Assembly (NCBI GenBank): GCA_013122435.1
Contig: WYDT01000017.1
Location: forward strand, 62,001-126,000
Length of the DNA stretch: 64,000 bases
Reading direction: 5' to 3'
DNA from: Chloroflexi bacterium AL-N1
Lineage (GTDB): Bacteria > Chloroflexota > Chloroflexia > Chloroflexales > Roseiflexaceae
Below, piece after piece: positions 1 through 9,377 of the stretch. The translations under genes were made by a program, and so were the position numbers. The notes under the pieces were generated by a model. That model saw only the letters and a list, made by a program, of their open reading frames with translations, was not told where the DNA came from and did no database searches. Within the stretch, counting starts at the first letter, position 1, and each line of letters starts with the position of its first letter.

Positions 1-937
1 ACTCTTCCAGTACATCTTCAAGAGTCACAATGCCGGCGGTTCCCCCAAAACTATCCACAACCACTGCAATATGCTGACGAGTCGTGCGGAAGGTGGCCAG
101 TAACTTGTCCGCACGCACCAACTCGGGGACGAATTGTGCTTGACGGGCCAGTGATGCTATCGTTTGTTCTGCATTCCCTTTGAGTAATTCAACCAATAGT
201 TGGTGTTTGTGTACGATGCCCACAACATCGTCAACCGAAGTCCCAAAAACAATGATACGTGAGTGTTGCGATTCAACAATCTCCTGGTGGGTTTGCGCCA
301 GGGTCTTGTTTCCCCAGAGGAAGGTCAGACTCACGCGTGGTGTCATGACATCTGCTGCGGTCACATCATTGAGGCGGAAGACCCGTTGTATCATATCGGC
401 TTCGTCGATTTCGATAATCTCTTCCCGTTGGCCGATCTGGGTGAGCAATTTGATCTCTGCTTCGTTGGTTGATGGACGTGGTGGGCCACGGGTAATGGGC
501 GATACAATCTGTTCTACCAACCACACCAGTGGAAACATAAGGGCGGTGAGTGTGGCGATCGGACGTGCCACAAACAACGCGATTGGTGCTGAGTAGCGCT
601 CTCCCACTGTTTTGGGGACGATTTCTGCACAAATAATAACCAGAAAGGTTAAGATACCCGAGATAAGCCCAACCCACAAATCGCCCAGAACGTTTGCTGC
701 AATAATACCAACAGCGATACTCCCAACGATGTTAAAAATATTGTTGAGAATAACGATGGTCGCAATAGGACGGCTCATATTTTTGCGAATGTGTAGTAGG
801 ATTTTGCCGGATGGCCCATTAGATTGTGCAAGTTGTTGGGCTTTCACTAATGGCACCGAAAACAAAGCTGCCTCGCTACCAGAACACAATGCCGATCCCA
901 CAATCACAATCAGCATTGCAAGAACTAATTCAAACAT
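1..937 (-). CDS. DUF21/CBS-domain membrane protein (HlyC/CorC-like), 3' end outside window
   Basis: The frame stays open from an ATG at 937 to the window edge, giving 312 residues without a stop. The N-terminal half has hydrophobic segments typical of the CNNM/DUF21 transmembrane domain, including a GSEAALFS stretch near the start and a later EIVPKTVGE motif. The second half resembles a paired CBS domain (DVMTPRV, then VVDSFGGTAGIVTLEDVLEE just before the edge). Family members are membrane proteins linked to Mg/Co export or divalent-cation homeostasis; the substrate cannot be read from the sequence. The C-terminal CorC/HlyC domain, if present, lies outside the window. It is divergent from the SGNH hydrolase gene, sharing a 163-base promoter region. 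Confidence 0.88.
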   Translation of the reverse strand, partial: MFELVLAMLIVIVGSALCSGSEAALFSVPLVKAQQLAQSNGPSGKILLHIRKNMSRPIATIVILNNIFNIVGSIAVGIIAANVLGDLWVGLISGILTFLVIICAEIVPKTVGERYSAPIALFVARPIATLTALMFPLVWLVEQIVSPITRGPPRPSTNEAEIKLLTQIGQREEIIEIDEADMIQRVFRLNDVTAADVMTPRVSLTFLWGNKTLAQTHQEIVESQHSRIIVFGTSVDDVVGIVHKHQLLVELLKGNAEQTIASLARQAQFVPELVRADKLLATFRTTRQHIAVVVDSFGGTAGIVTLEDVLEE

Positions 938-1100
938 AGTTACTCCGCACAGTGTTTGGTTTAACCACATACAGTGTGCACGTATTGTATCATTCCTTCT
1001 CCTGATTTCATACACTTTTTACTTGCAAAGATCTCTATACTTTTACGTATAACCTGTTACTAAAATATAGTAGATCTGTTATCAGAAAAAGGGACCAACT

Positions 1101-1889
1101 ATGAAACCATGTACGTTGCTCTGTTTTGGCGATAGCCTTACGCAGGGAGTTGTGAGTGCATCATATGTCAACATTTTGCAGGAGACCCTGCCACATGTGC
1201 GTATGATCAATGCTGGTATTAATGGTGACACAACGCTCCATTTGCTACGGCGTGTCGAACGTGATGTGATACACCATGCGCCCGATGTTGTGCTTATCCT
1301 GACGGGTTTAAATGACCTTGGTAGTGCCTATGGTCCATTGTCAGGTCGTTGGTACTACCGTACAGCCAAGAATTTACAGACGCCCATGACACCACGACGC
1401 TTTGTGCGCGTGTATCAACACCTCATTACGATACTGCGTCAACGAACTCAGGCACGAATCGCGCTCTGTACACTGACAGCACTTGGTGAACATCCCAACG
1501 ATCCCTATCAGCACCTTGTAGATACATATTCGCATTGTATTCGTGCTTTGGCCTGGCATGCGGGTCTTCCATTGATCGATTTGCGCGCGGCCTTTGTGAG
1601 GGCAATCGAGGATAACGTGTATCACGGACCACCATACCGGATCTGGCAACCACCACGCGATCAGATCGCTATGCGATTGCGGGGAGAAACGTATGCGATG
1701 CGTGGTGTCCGCCGTGGCTATCGGCTGTTGTGTGATGGTGTGCATCTGACTGAGGCCGGTGCCCAACTCGTGGCATCTGCGATGTTGCCGCAACTATTGA
1801 TGCTATGTCGTACTGCTTCGGAACACAATGTTGTTATGACACACAATCCTACCCTGCATGAAAAACACCAGGGCCACAAAACAGGGTGA
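1101..1889 (+). CDS. SGNH/GDSL-family hydrolase
   Basis: A 262-residue protein with the four SGNH blocks in order: GDSLTQG with nucleophile Ser12, NAGINGDT (block II Gly), LTGLNDL (block III Asn) and DGVHLTEAG with catalytic Asp212 and His215. These enzymes are serine esterases or lipases acting on acyl or acetyl esters; the substrate is not evident. No signal peptide is visible, so it is probably cytoplasmic. An AGGGA-like ribosome site precedes the ATG. The gene stands alone, divergent from the DUF21/CBS gene and convergent with the beta-helix gene. The segment between residues about 70 and 110 is longer than in the compact esterases. Confidence 0.88.
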   Translation: MKPCTLLCFGDSLTQGVVSASYVNILQETLPHVRMINAGINGDTTLHLLRRVERDVIHHAPDVVLILTGLNDLGSAYGPLSGRWYYRTAKNLQTPMTPRRFVRVYQHLITILRQRTQARIALCTLTALGEHPNDPYQHLVDTYSHCIRALAWHAGLPLIDLRAAFVRAIEDNVYHGPPYRIWQPPRDQIAMRLRGETYAMRGVRRGYRLLCDGVHLTEAGAQLVASAMLPQLLMLCRTASEHNVVMTHNPTLHEKHQGHKTG

Positions 1890-1908
1890 CCCCGGTGCTG
1901 AACATCGG

Positions 1909-1934
1909 CCACTTTCGTGCAACAGAGAAAGTGG
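1909..1934. repeat. Inverted repeat downstream of the SGNH gene
   Basis: A perfect 8-bp inverted repeat (CCACTTTC / GAAAGTGG) with a 10-base loop lies 20 bases after the SGNH stop codon. There is no T-tract, so termination is possible but not shown. The rest of 1890-2175, between two convergent genes, holds only one more small hairpin (2120-2137, GGGTGT/ACACCC). Confidence 0.35.
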
Positions 1935-2175
1935 ACAGAGAAAGCTGGCCGTTTATGAGATTGGCGAGGGAGCAACTCGCCAATGGTCGATACTCTACAC
2001 CAAAGCAACAAATAATCTGCGATGGCGGACATAGTATCTTGATTCAATAACAACATACTCGGTGATAAGTTACGCCCACTATCAGCGGATTTGACAAAAT
2101 GGTGTGGAATATTCTTAGGGGTGTACAGAAACACCCATATCAGAGTGCTTTTGCCCATCCATATTAGTTGTTCTA

Positions 2176-4428
2176 CTATTCCTGAGCCAGAGTACCGCCG
2201 CCAAAATCTTCTAAAACTGCTGCAGATGCTCCAATAAACCATAAACCAATGTATCCGTCTTTGGCAGCAAAAAATGCATCAGTGGGCGTTGTTCCGACCA
2301 TGACACCGTTGCGAAACACTTCTACAGTGCCGTCTGTCAGTGCTCGTCCACCAAGTTGATCTCCATCGGTGAAACTGACATCAAATATCGCATGTCGTGT
2401 CCAACCATTTTCTGGGATAAAACTCTCAACATAGGTTTGCTCAGTACGAGCATCGTAGAGGATTTCGAGTGCACCCATGCGCCAGTCAGGTTGATCGCCC
2501 TGTACTTTAAGCAAGAGATCTTGTTCTTTGCTCTGGGAATCACTCTGCTCCAGGGTGACGTAGGCTTCTTGTGCGGTACCAAAGCGCTCTTGTTGCCAAT
2601 AGATTGGTCCATCTCCCACGACATCAGCGGCTTGATCGATAATCTGATAGCCGCCCAACCCCTCGGGGCCAAACCAATTCTCGCCAAGTGGGCCATTGGT
2701 GCGATCAAATGTGTCCAAGACAGCAAGACTGGGAAAGCTCAATGCATCATCTGTTAATTCATACGCGCCGATATCACATTGAGCACCTTGTGGGCGTGTT
2801 ACCCCGCGCTGATCGGTAGCTTGACAAGCTCTCTCACTGCTACCTGGCAGGGTTGGGTTTCCTGCATCAATAGCAGGGCTACCTTCGAGTAACGCGTATG
2901 TTGGGGTTGCGCCACCATTGTCCTCTAACGTGCCAAGTTGGGCATCAACATCAACAAGATCGCCAGGAGCATCATCGGCTAGTGTGCACCCGCGGCTATC
3001 CTGTACCAGGTTATACCCCCGTGAAATGAGTGTGCCAAGGCAATCGGAATTTTGCGATCTTGGTGTTTGGTTGTGTGTGGTGATTGAATGTGCAGCCTTA
3101 ACCGTTCCTCGATTGTCTAAACCTTCGCCCTCGTCATCGCTGAGGATAGTTCGGTTGCGTGCTAATATTGAGTTAGCAATCTCAACTGTTCCTCGATTAT
3201 CGAGTCCACCCCCACGGTCTTTGCCCACGTTGTCAACAATAGTGCTGTTGTTGACAAACAGTTGACCATCATTGTAGACACCTCCCCCAAAGCCTGTTGT
3301 TCCACCAAATTGATCATCAGCGATATTGCCATTTACGGTGCTGTTGACCAGGTTCAGGTTACTATAGTTTGCGATGCCTGCGCCAAAAAGTAACCCTGTA
3401 TTCGGCTCTTCAGCCACTAATCGATTTCCGCTAATAGTACTGCCGTACACGGTCATTGTGCCAAGATTATAAATGCCGCCACCGATGGCATCTTTGAACC
3501 CACTGGCTCCACCACCGGCTTCGTTGTCTTGTATGACTGTGTCAGAGATAATGGCTGTTCCCTCATTAAGAATACCACTACCGCTTCCACCACCATTCCC
3601 GTTGATAATACTATTACTGATGGTGATTTCCGCTGATCTACGGTTGAGAATGCCACCATAGTCGAAAGCTGATCCATTGCCGGTAATATCCGTGTTATGA
3701 ATAGTGAGTATGCCACTGTTTTCAATAGCCCCGCCCCCAAAAGCGGTATTGCCTGAAAATCTGCTGTTTTCGATAACAGCGTTTCCTCCATTGAATAAAC
3801 CAGCCACATCACCACCGCCGCCACTGTTAGATGTAATCTCTGAGTTTTGTATTGAGAGTGAGCCACTTGCATTGAAGATACCTCCCCCGATAGAAGCTTC
3901 ACTTGAGGAGATAATGACATTATCAAATGTAAGATTCCCATTTTGATTGAAGACCCCACCGCCTGAGCCAAACACACTGCCCTTATCAATGGTTATATTG
4001 GAGAAGGTAACCGTTATGCCTCCTCGAATATCGATGACTCGATCAATCCAGTTCGCATCAATAATCGTCGTTTCAGCATCCTGTCCTTGAATAGTCAAAT
4101 CGTCTGTGATATCGAGATCTCCGGTTGCTGCGGCATTCTCATCGCTTCCTGTGAGGGTAAACTCATAAGTGCCCGCGCCCAGCTCAATTGTATCAGTACC
4201 TTTCCCATCCGGGCATGCATCGGTTGCTGTGTCAGTATTTGCAGCGACTATTGCTTCACGCAATGAGCAGTCGCCATCCTCGTTGAGTTCGTCTTCCAAC
4301 GTTGTGACAGTGAGTGACGCCGCTTCAACACGTGGCACAAAGCCTAGGGAACTTCCAAGTAAACTAAAGGTTACGGCGGTAGTGACGAGACACTTGGCGC
4401 TACGTGTCAAATGATGGGTAGTGATCAT
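2176..4428 (-). CDS. Secreted CSLREA / right-handed beta-helix surface protein
   Basis: A 750-residue protein starting at the ATG at 4428, which has GAGGAG six bases upstream; a start seven codons earlier has no such site. The first 35 residues form a signal peptide ending near VPRVEAAS. A CSLREAIVAAN motif follows (a CSLREA domain), then about 400 residues of repeated short coils rich in GGG, NSGG, ITISN and NNSTI that predict a right-handed parallel beta-helix. A GSPAIDAGNP...DQRGVTRP...CDIGAYEL block (choice-of-anchor type) follows, and the last 160 residues resemble a laminin-G-like jelly roll (DTFDRTNGPLGENWFG). Such proteins are extracellular and often linked to carbohydrate binding or adhesion; enzymatic activity is not evident. 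It has its own transcript, convergent with the SGNH gene. Confidence 0.88.
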   Translation of the reverse strand: MITTHHLTRSAKCLVTTAVTFSLLGSSLGFVPRVEAASLTVTTLEDELNEDGDCSLREAIVAANTDTATDACPDGKGTDTIELGAGTYEFTLTGSDENAAATGDLDITDDLTIQGQDAETTIIDANWIDRVIDIRGGITVTFSNITIDKGSVFGSGGGVFNQNGNLTFDNVIISSSEASIGGGIFNASGSLSIQNSEITSNSGGGGDVAGLFNGGNAVIENSRFSGNTAFGGGAIENSGILTIHNTDITGNGSAFDYGGILNRRSAEITISNSIINGNGGGSGSGILNEGTAIISDTVIQDNEAGGGASGFKDAIGGGIYNLGTMTVYGSTISGNRLVAEEPNTGLLFGAGIANYSNLNLVNSTVNGNIADDQFGGTTGFGGGVYNDGQLFVNNSTIVDNVGKDRGGGLDNRGTVEIANSILARNRTILSDDEGEGLDNRGTVKAAHSITTHNQTPRSQNSDCLGTLISRGYNLVQDSRGCTLADDAPGDLVDVDAQLGTLEDNGGATPTYALLEGSPAIDAGNPTLPGSSERACQATDQRGVTRPQGAQCDIGAYELTDDALSFPSLAVLDTFDRTNGPLGENWFGPEGLGGYQIIDQAADVVGDGPIYWQQERFGTAQEAYVTLEQSDSQSKEQDLLLKVQGDQPDWRMGALEILYDARTEQTYVESFIPENGWTRHAIFDVSFTDGDQLGGRALTDGTVEVFRNGVMVGTTPTDAFFAAKDGYIGLWFIGASAAVLEDFGGGTLAQE

Positions 4429-4844
4429 TTTTGCTCCTCGCTCTAACATGCAACATCGAATACGATAAACAGGACCACACGTTCACACATAGGTTCTTCG
4501 TGCATTGTGGAGGGACGTACGTACCCATGTCTATGAGTAAAGACGAGGATAAAACCAAAATTTCACATGATTTTGAGATCTGTATGGAAGGTTTGGGGAA
4601 AAGTCAGAAACCAACGACAAAACAACACAGCAACCGTTCCTGCGTGTCCGTAGTAAGGTGGCTATGCTGTCTGTCGAGTGTTTTTGTTTAGATGAGATCT
4701 TATCTGGAATGTACTAGAGCAGGATGAACGGTGGAGAGACGGTAGCTTTCTTCATGATATCTCCTTCTCACAGGCCAAGATACCATGAAGAAATGAGGTA
4801 GTTGTGCTAGTGTGGCTTGCTCTGCCAGTATATACACGAATGTA
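4429..4844. other. 416-base gene-free interval
   Basis: No convincing coding sequence is present. A short open frame at 4431-4691 has no ribosome site, an odd composition and no recognisable motif. The interval should hold the leader and promoter of the beta-helix gene, which reads leftward from 4428, but I see no good -35/-10 pair. It also holds the 3' flank of the response-regulator gene, including the hairpin listed separately. Confidence 0.6.
4747..4793 (-). terminator. Long hairpin 3' of the response regulator
   Basis: Arms 4747-4762 and 4778-4793 pair over 16 bp with one mismatch around a 15-base loop, about 50 bases beyond the response-regulator stop. The lower stem is three A-T pairs, so an intrinsic terminator in either direction is plausible but its T-tract is only three bases. 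It could instead be a 3' stability element. Confidence 0.45.
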
Positions 4845-5555
4845 TTAGCCATTCACGGCGATGGCTTGCTCGATAGGAGCCTCAAATTTATATCCAAGGT
4901 AGGGAATGGTTACAATCGTCTGAGGGCTCGTATGGTTTACCTCAATTTTATTACGAAGGCGACGGATGTAAACAGCAACAAGGTTGCTACCAGTGGAATT
5001 GTCATATCCCCAAACTTTATCAAGAATCTGCTCGCTGGTTAATACACGACCGGAATTCTTCATGAGATAGTACAACAATCGAAACTCAATTGGTGTCAGG
5101 GAAACCATGCGCTCATCGGCAAAGAGCACTTTGTGTTCGACTGGATCGAGAGTTATGGTGCCGCAATTCAGGCGTACTGAGGTGTTTAATAGCTCATTAT
5201 TGCTGCGACGCAAGACTGCTTCAATTCGTGCGAGCAGTTCCTGCGGTTCAAATGGCTTGATCATGTAGTCGTCACCACCGATCTGCAATCCAAGCACGCG
5301 ATCTTCCAGCCTTGTGTTTGCCGTGAGGAAGATAATCGGCACGTCCGACATACGGCGGATGCGACGACATACGTCAAATCCACTTGATTGGGGCATACTT
5401 ACATCAAGCAAGATGAGATCAGGATCTTCTTCGTGTAACATCTCAAGTACATCAGCACCATTATAGGCTTTGAGGACGCGATACCCAGCCTCTTCTAAGA
5501 GGAAAGAAGTAAGCTTAACACTAAAAACATCGTCATCGGCAATTAAAATAGACAT
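4845..5555 (-). CDS. OmpR/PhoB-type response regulator
   Basis: A 236-residue two-domain regulator. The receiver spans residues 2-120 with acidic pocket Asp7-Asp9, phosphoacceptor Asp51 (LLDVSMP), Thr78 and Lys100. A winged-helix DNA-binding domain spans about 135-230 (TPIEFRLLYYLMKNSGRVLT...VYIRRLRNKIE). The start at 5555 is preceded by AGGAGG at good spacing; an upstream in-frame start has no site and adds residues outside the fold. No cognate histidine kinase is adjacent, so it is an orphan regulator here. It is divergent from murE, and the 268-base gap must carry both promoters. Confidence 0.93.
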   Translation of the reverse strand: MSILIADDDVFSVKLTSFLLEEAGYRVLKAYNGADVLEMLHEEDPDLILLDVSMPQSSGFDVCRRIRRMSDVPIIFLTANTRLEDRVLGLQIGGDDYMIKPFEPQELLARIEAVLRRSNNELLNTSVRLNCGTITLDPVEHKVLFADERMVSLTPIEFRLLYYLMKNSGRVLTSEQILDKVWGYDNSTGSNLVAVYIRRLRNKIEVNHTSPQTIVTIPYLGYKFEAPIEQAIAVNG

Positions 5556-5758
5556 CTGCGGGCCTCCTGGCGTAACACTTGGCACTACCCCCACGTCCAA
5601 CTTAGCTCCAGTAGCCTTGCTTGATGGGTGTGCAATGGGCGTTGTGTAGTTCTTCTATATTGTTCAACGCAATTTATTGTCGTTTTTCTGGTAAAATCTT
5701 AGATAAAATGATGAAAAAAAGAACATCTTCTGTATTTTTCTACCATAACTCGGCTATT

Positions 5759-5787
5759 TTGCGAAAAATGAGTATAGATAGTATGTT
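5759..5787 (+). promoter_or_regulatory. Candidate murE promoter
   Basis: TTGCGA (5759-5764) and TATGTT (5782-5787) are separated by 17 bases, each matching 4 of 6 positions of the sigma70 consensus. The murE start at 5824 would give a leader of about 30 bases. Confidence 0.35.
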
Positions 5788-5823
5788 TATAAAAGCTTTT
5801 GATGATAGACAGTAGGATTGATC

Positions 5824-7383
5824 ATGCACTTAACCGATCTTGTTCGTGTGATTCCCGATGCTCACGTTGACCATATCAATACTGTCCAGATACATGCGAT
5901 CACCTATGACTCACGCAAGGTACAACCAGGGAGTCTGTTTGTAGCCATGAAGGGTTTTCATGTTGATGGCCATATTTTTATTCGACAGGCACTGGAACGG
6001 GGTGCCGTTGCTGTGCTATATGAAGATACCGCATATCGACACCATTTAGATACGATTTCGTCTATTTACGTTCCAAACGCACGGACCGCCCTCGCGCCAC
6101 TTGCTGCGGCATTTTATGGCTACCCTGGGCAGTCAATGCGTGTGGTTGGTATTACCGGAACTGATGGGAAAACTACAACGACGTTTTTGACCAGTGTAGC
6201 GTTGGAGGCAGGTGGATATATCACTGGTTTGATGGGAACGGTTGATTTTAAGATTGCTGGTCGTCAGTGGGCCAATGACACACGTCAGAGCACACCAGAG
6301 GCTGTTGAGGTACAGGCGCTGCTTCGTGATATGGCGAATGCACATTGCGAGTATGCAGTGCTTGAGGCTACCTCGCATGCCCTCTCGGCGAGCTGGAATC
6401 GCCTGGGAGGAAGTGGTTTCGATATAGCGATGTTGACCAATGTTACACAGGAGCATCTCGACTTTCACGGAACAGTTGAACAGTATCGTCGTGATAAGGC
6501 GCGCTTGTTTGAAATGTTGGGCGAGATAGCTCCCGGATTCTCAGATGACCAGCATAAGCAGCGTAAAATAGCCATTGTGAATGCCGATGATCCTAACCAT
6601 CGTATGTTTCTGGATGCTGCACCCGATAGTGCTGAGCGTCTTACCTATGCCGTGCATAACCCGGCAGATCTGCGTGCTTTTGAGGTCCATTCAACACGAG
6701 ATGGTTTGCGTTTCCGTGTCGCTACGCCCTGGGGGGAAGCGCCTGTCCGTCTCCAGTTGACCGGGGATTTTAACGTTGCCAATGTGTTAGCGGCACTTTC
6801 GGTAGCGCTCGTTGAAGGTGTGCCACTTGAGTCCGCCATTGCCGCACTTGAACGAGTTCCAGGTGTTCGTGGCCGGATGGAGCGTATCAACTGTGGACAG
6901 CCGTTCACGGTGTTAGTTGATTATGCCCATACCCCCGGTTCTTTTGAAAAGCTGCTCAAAATCGTACGACCGCTCACGAAGCAAAAACTCATTGTAGTGT
7001 TTGGGAGTGCTGGTGAACGTGATCGCGATAAGCGTCCTCTGCAGGGTGCCATAGCGGCTCGATTCTGCGATTTTCTGGTGCTGACCGATGAAGACCCTCG
7101 CTTAGAGGATCGCCATGCCATTATTGATGAAATTGCTGCAGGTATTGAGCAGGAAGGTAAACGTGAAGGTATGGGCTACGTATGCATTCCTGATCGTGCT
7201 ACTGCCATCCGTAGGGCCTTTGCACAAGCGCAACCGGGTGATATTGTTTTGTTGCTGGGGAAAGGTCACGAGGGTTCTATCATCTACGGTCAGGAAAACA
7301 CGCCCTGGAATGAGGTCGGGGAAGCTTACGCAGCTCTGACAGAGCTCGGGTATAATGGAGAGCCTCGAAAGCACAGTAAATAA
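5824..7383 (+). CDS. murE: UDP-MurNAc-tripeptide synthetase (Mur ligase MurE)
   Basis: A 519-residue cytoplasmic Mur ligase adding the third stem-peptide residue to UDP-MurNAc-L-Ala-D-Glu. The order is an N-terminal UDP-binding domain (DSRKVQPGSLFVAMKG), a central ATPase with P-loop GTDGKTTT near residue 112 and TNVTQEHLDFHG, and a C-terminal ligase domain (VDYAHTPGSFEK, FGSAGERDRDKRP, LLGKGHE). In the position where meso-DAP enzymes have DNPR this protein has DEDPR (about 422-426), so the added amino acid may not be DAP; ornithine is known from some Chloroflexia walls. The ATG at 5824 is preceded by AGGA; a TTG two codons upstream is the alternative. The S9 peptidase gene follows after 12 bases. 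Confidence 0.93.
   Translation: MHLTDLVRVIPDAHVDHINTVQIHAITYDSRKVQPGSLFVAMKGFHVDGHIFIRQALERGAVAVLYEDTAYRHHLDTISSIYVPNARTALAPLAAAFYGYPGQSMRVVGITGTDGKTTTTFLTSVALEAGGYITGLMGTVDFKIAGRQWANDTRQSTPEAVEVQALLRDMANAHCEYAVLEATSHALSASWNRLGGSGFDIAMLTNVTQEHLDFHGTVEQYRRDKARLFEMLGEIAPGFSDDQHKQRKIAIVNADDPNHRMFLDAAPDSAERLTYAVHNPADLRAFEVHSTRDGLRFRVATPWGEAPVRLQLTGDFNVANVLAALSVALVEGVPLESAIAALERVPGVRGRMERINCGQPFTVLVDYAHTPGSFEKLLKIVRPLTKQKLIVVFGSAGERDRDKRPLQGAIAARFCDFLVLTDEDPRLEDRHAIIDEIAAGIEQEGKREGMGYVCIPDRATAIRRAFAQAQPGDIVLLLGKGHEGSIIYGQENTPWNEVGEAYAALTELGYNGEPRKHSK
7332..7356 (+). promoter_or_regulatory. Palindrome plus TATAAT inside the murE 3' end
   Basis: A 15-base perfect palindrome (AGCTCTG A CAGAGCT, 7332-7346) lies four bases before a TATAAT (7351-7356), about 40 bases ahead of the peptidase ATG. 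No -35 element is seen. An internal operator-promoter for the peptidase gene is possible; chance within coding sequence is equally possible. Confidence 0.22.
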
Positions 7384-7395
7384 GAAGGAGGAGGT

Positions 7396-9228
7396 ATGAA
7401 CCCCGCAGAATATCTGGAATATTTGCTCAAACTGCCCGAATTACGCAACGCGAAAGTCTCACCGGATGGTAAATGGGTTGCCTGGAGCTGGTTTCAGATC
7501 GGCCCTGCCGCTGATGTGTATCTGGCCCCAACCGATGGTACTAATGAGTCCATACAGCTGAGTGATACGTCAGAAGATACTATGGTAGTCGCTTGGACGC
7601 CTGATAGCACCGTGCTACTCGTTGAACAGGATCAGGGTGGCGATGAACGTGCCCAACTCTTCCGGATCGATCTGGCGAATCCGGGTATGTTGCACCCACT
7701 GACCGAAGCGTCACCCAACTACTTTCGACGTGGTGGCCAACTCCATCCCGATGGGTGCTGGTTGGTGTATGGTGCCAATGTGGATGTTGCTACTGGTCAA
7801 GAGCTCGCGCCGACGTGGGTCTATCGTCACGATCTTATGACAGGTGAGCGTGTGCCGTTGGCCTGTCCAGAAAAGGGTGGTTTCAATATTCCCCTCCTTA
7901 GCCCGACTGGTACACACATCTTATATCATCGTCAGGACCTCCGTCCTGGTGGCTATCAGGTGTGGTTGGTTGATATTGAGGGACACGAAGACCGTGAAAT
8001 CTTGAACTTTGGCCCATCAGCCAAAGTGTGGGCAAAGTGGTTACCAGATGGCGAGCGCGTGGTGTTTCTCGCCGAAGCGGAGACTCATCGGCGCTTTGGT
8101 GTGTGGCATCTGGCTGATGCTTCCATTTCTTGGTTAATTGATGATCCATCGCGTAACCTTGAAGATATCGTCGTGCCTCCTGGGATTGCAGAATCCATTG
8201 TAGTGGTCACAGAAGTACGCGATGCACGGGTTCGTTCTTCCATTCTGAATGTTGATACCGGAGTTGAAAGCAATGTCATACCACCTTCTGGCGATCTCCG
8301 ACCACTACGCCCACTCGATGATGGTAGTTGGATAGGATTGTACAGTAGCTCAACTCAGCCAACCGATATTGTGCGGTTTGCCCCTAATAATGTACGGCCT
8401 GAAACGTTTCTGAGCCTTACCAGAGTATGGGATCGAACGCCAATTCGCCCCGAACATCTGACTCCTGCCCAGGATTTCCGTTGGTCTTCCGTTGATGGGT
8501 TAGAGATTCAGGGCTGGTTGTATACAGTTTCCGATCCCAAGGGTACGGTTGTGTATGTGCATGGTGGTCCAACTGCTCACAGTGAGGATCGTCTCATACC
8601 AACCATATCGTTTTTCAACGCTCAGGGCTTTAACGTGTTTGTGCCAAATTACCGTGGTAGTACCGGATTTGGTCTGGCATTTCAGGAGGCAATTAAGGAA
8701 GATGGTTGGGGTGGACGAGAGCAAGACGACATCCGAACAGGTATCGAAGCTCTGATACAGGCCGGTCACGCAGCACCAGGGCGCGTTGGTGTGACGGGTA
8801 CATCGTATGGCGGCTACTCATCGTGGTGCGCCATCACACACTGCCCTCCCGAAATTGTCGCGGCGGCGGCTCCCATCTGTGGTATGACTGACCTTGTTGT
8901 TGATTATGAGACAACCCGCCCTGACTTACGGCTCTACAGCGAGGAAATGATGGGTGGTCGTCCTGATCAGCAGCCAGAACGATACTACGAGCGTTCACCG
9001 ATCAACTTTGTGAGTAACATCAAAGGTCATTTGCTCATTGTCCAAGGCAGGCGTGATCCGAATGTGTCGCCAGAAAACGTCAACGTTGTCATAAACGCAC
9101 TGCACAAGGCAAATGTGGAATATCACTTGCTTGCATTCGAGGATGAGGGCCACGGGATCTTTCTTCCCAAGAATCAACGCATCCTCTACGAGCGACTGGC
9201 CACATTTTTCGCTGAGTCATTCGAATAA
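7396..9228 (+). CDS. S9-family serine peptidase (acylaminoacyl-peptidase-like)
   Basis: A 610-residue cytoplasmic peptidase with a strong AAGGAGGAGG site before the ATG. Residues 1-350 carry WD/PD40-like beta-propeller repeats (SPDGKWVAWSW, TPDSTVLLVEQD, LPDGERVVFLAE). The C-terminal alpha/beta-hydrolase domain has VYVHGGP for the oxyanion region, nucleophile Ser470 in GTSYGGYS, Asp554 in GRRDPNVSP and His586 in DEGHGI. The family removes acylated or free amino acids, or oligopeptides, from short peptides. The 12-base gap to murE suggests co-transcription, though a function in wall recycling would be inference only. Confidence 0.9.
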   Translation: MNPAEYLEYLLKLPELRNAKVSPDGKWVAWSWFQIGPAADVYLAPTDGTNESIQLSDTSEDTMVVAWTPDSTVLLVEQDQGGDERAQLFRIDLANPGMLHPLTEASPNYFRRGGQLHPDGCWLVYGANVDVATGQELAPTWVYRHDLMTGERVPLACPEKGGFNIPLLSPTGTHILYHRQDLRPGGYQVWLVDIEGHEDREILNFGPSAKVWAKWLPDGERVVFLAEAETHRRFGVWHLADASISWLIDDPSRNLEDIVVPPGIAESIVVVTEVRDARVRSSILNVDTGVESNVIPPSGDLRPLRPLDDGSWIGLYSSSTQPTDIVRFAPNNVRPETFLSLTRVWDRTPIRPEHLTPAQDFRWSSVDGLEIQGWLYTVSDPKGTVVYVHGGPTAHSEDRLIPTISFFNAQGFNVFVPNYRGSTGFGLAFQEAIKEDGWGGREQDDIRTGIEALIQAGHAAPGRVGVTGTSYGGYSSWCAITHCPPEIVAAAAPICGMTDLVVDYETTRPDLRLYSEEMMGGRPDQQPERYYERSPINFVSNIKGHLLIVQGRRDPNVSPENVNVVINALHKANVEYHLLAFEDEGHGIFLPKNQRILYERLATFFAESFE

Positions 9229-9244
9229 GCACCCTGTATCTGTA

Positions 9245-9267
9245 GGTGGATGGGCCAACCGTCCACC
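9245..9267. terminator. Hairpin between convergent genes
   Basis: Arms GGTGGATGG and CCGTCCACC pair over 9 bp (one G-U) around a 5-base loop, 17 bases after the peptidase stop. There is no T-tract. It could block transcription from either side between the convergent peptidase and epimerase genes. Confidence 0.4.
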
Positions 9268-9377
9268 GATCTGTCATTAACATAGAGACACAGAGCGATG
9301 GAGACGCAGGTTTTCGGTTATCCACCGATTCTCCCTTGACCCCTAACCTTTGTGCTTTGACCCGAACCCACCCCAAC

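Noticed and set aside
1718..2242. 174-codon minus-strand open frame across the SGNH 3' end
   Set aside because: It overlaps the SGNH active-site block and the end of the beta-helix gene, with no ribosome site or recognised fold.
3453..3989. 178-codon minus-strand open frame within the beta-helix gene
   Set aside because: It is a second frame of the same repetitive DNA; the main frame has signal peptide, CSLREA and terminal domains.
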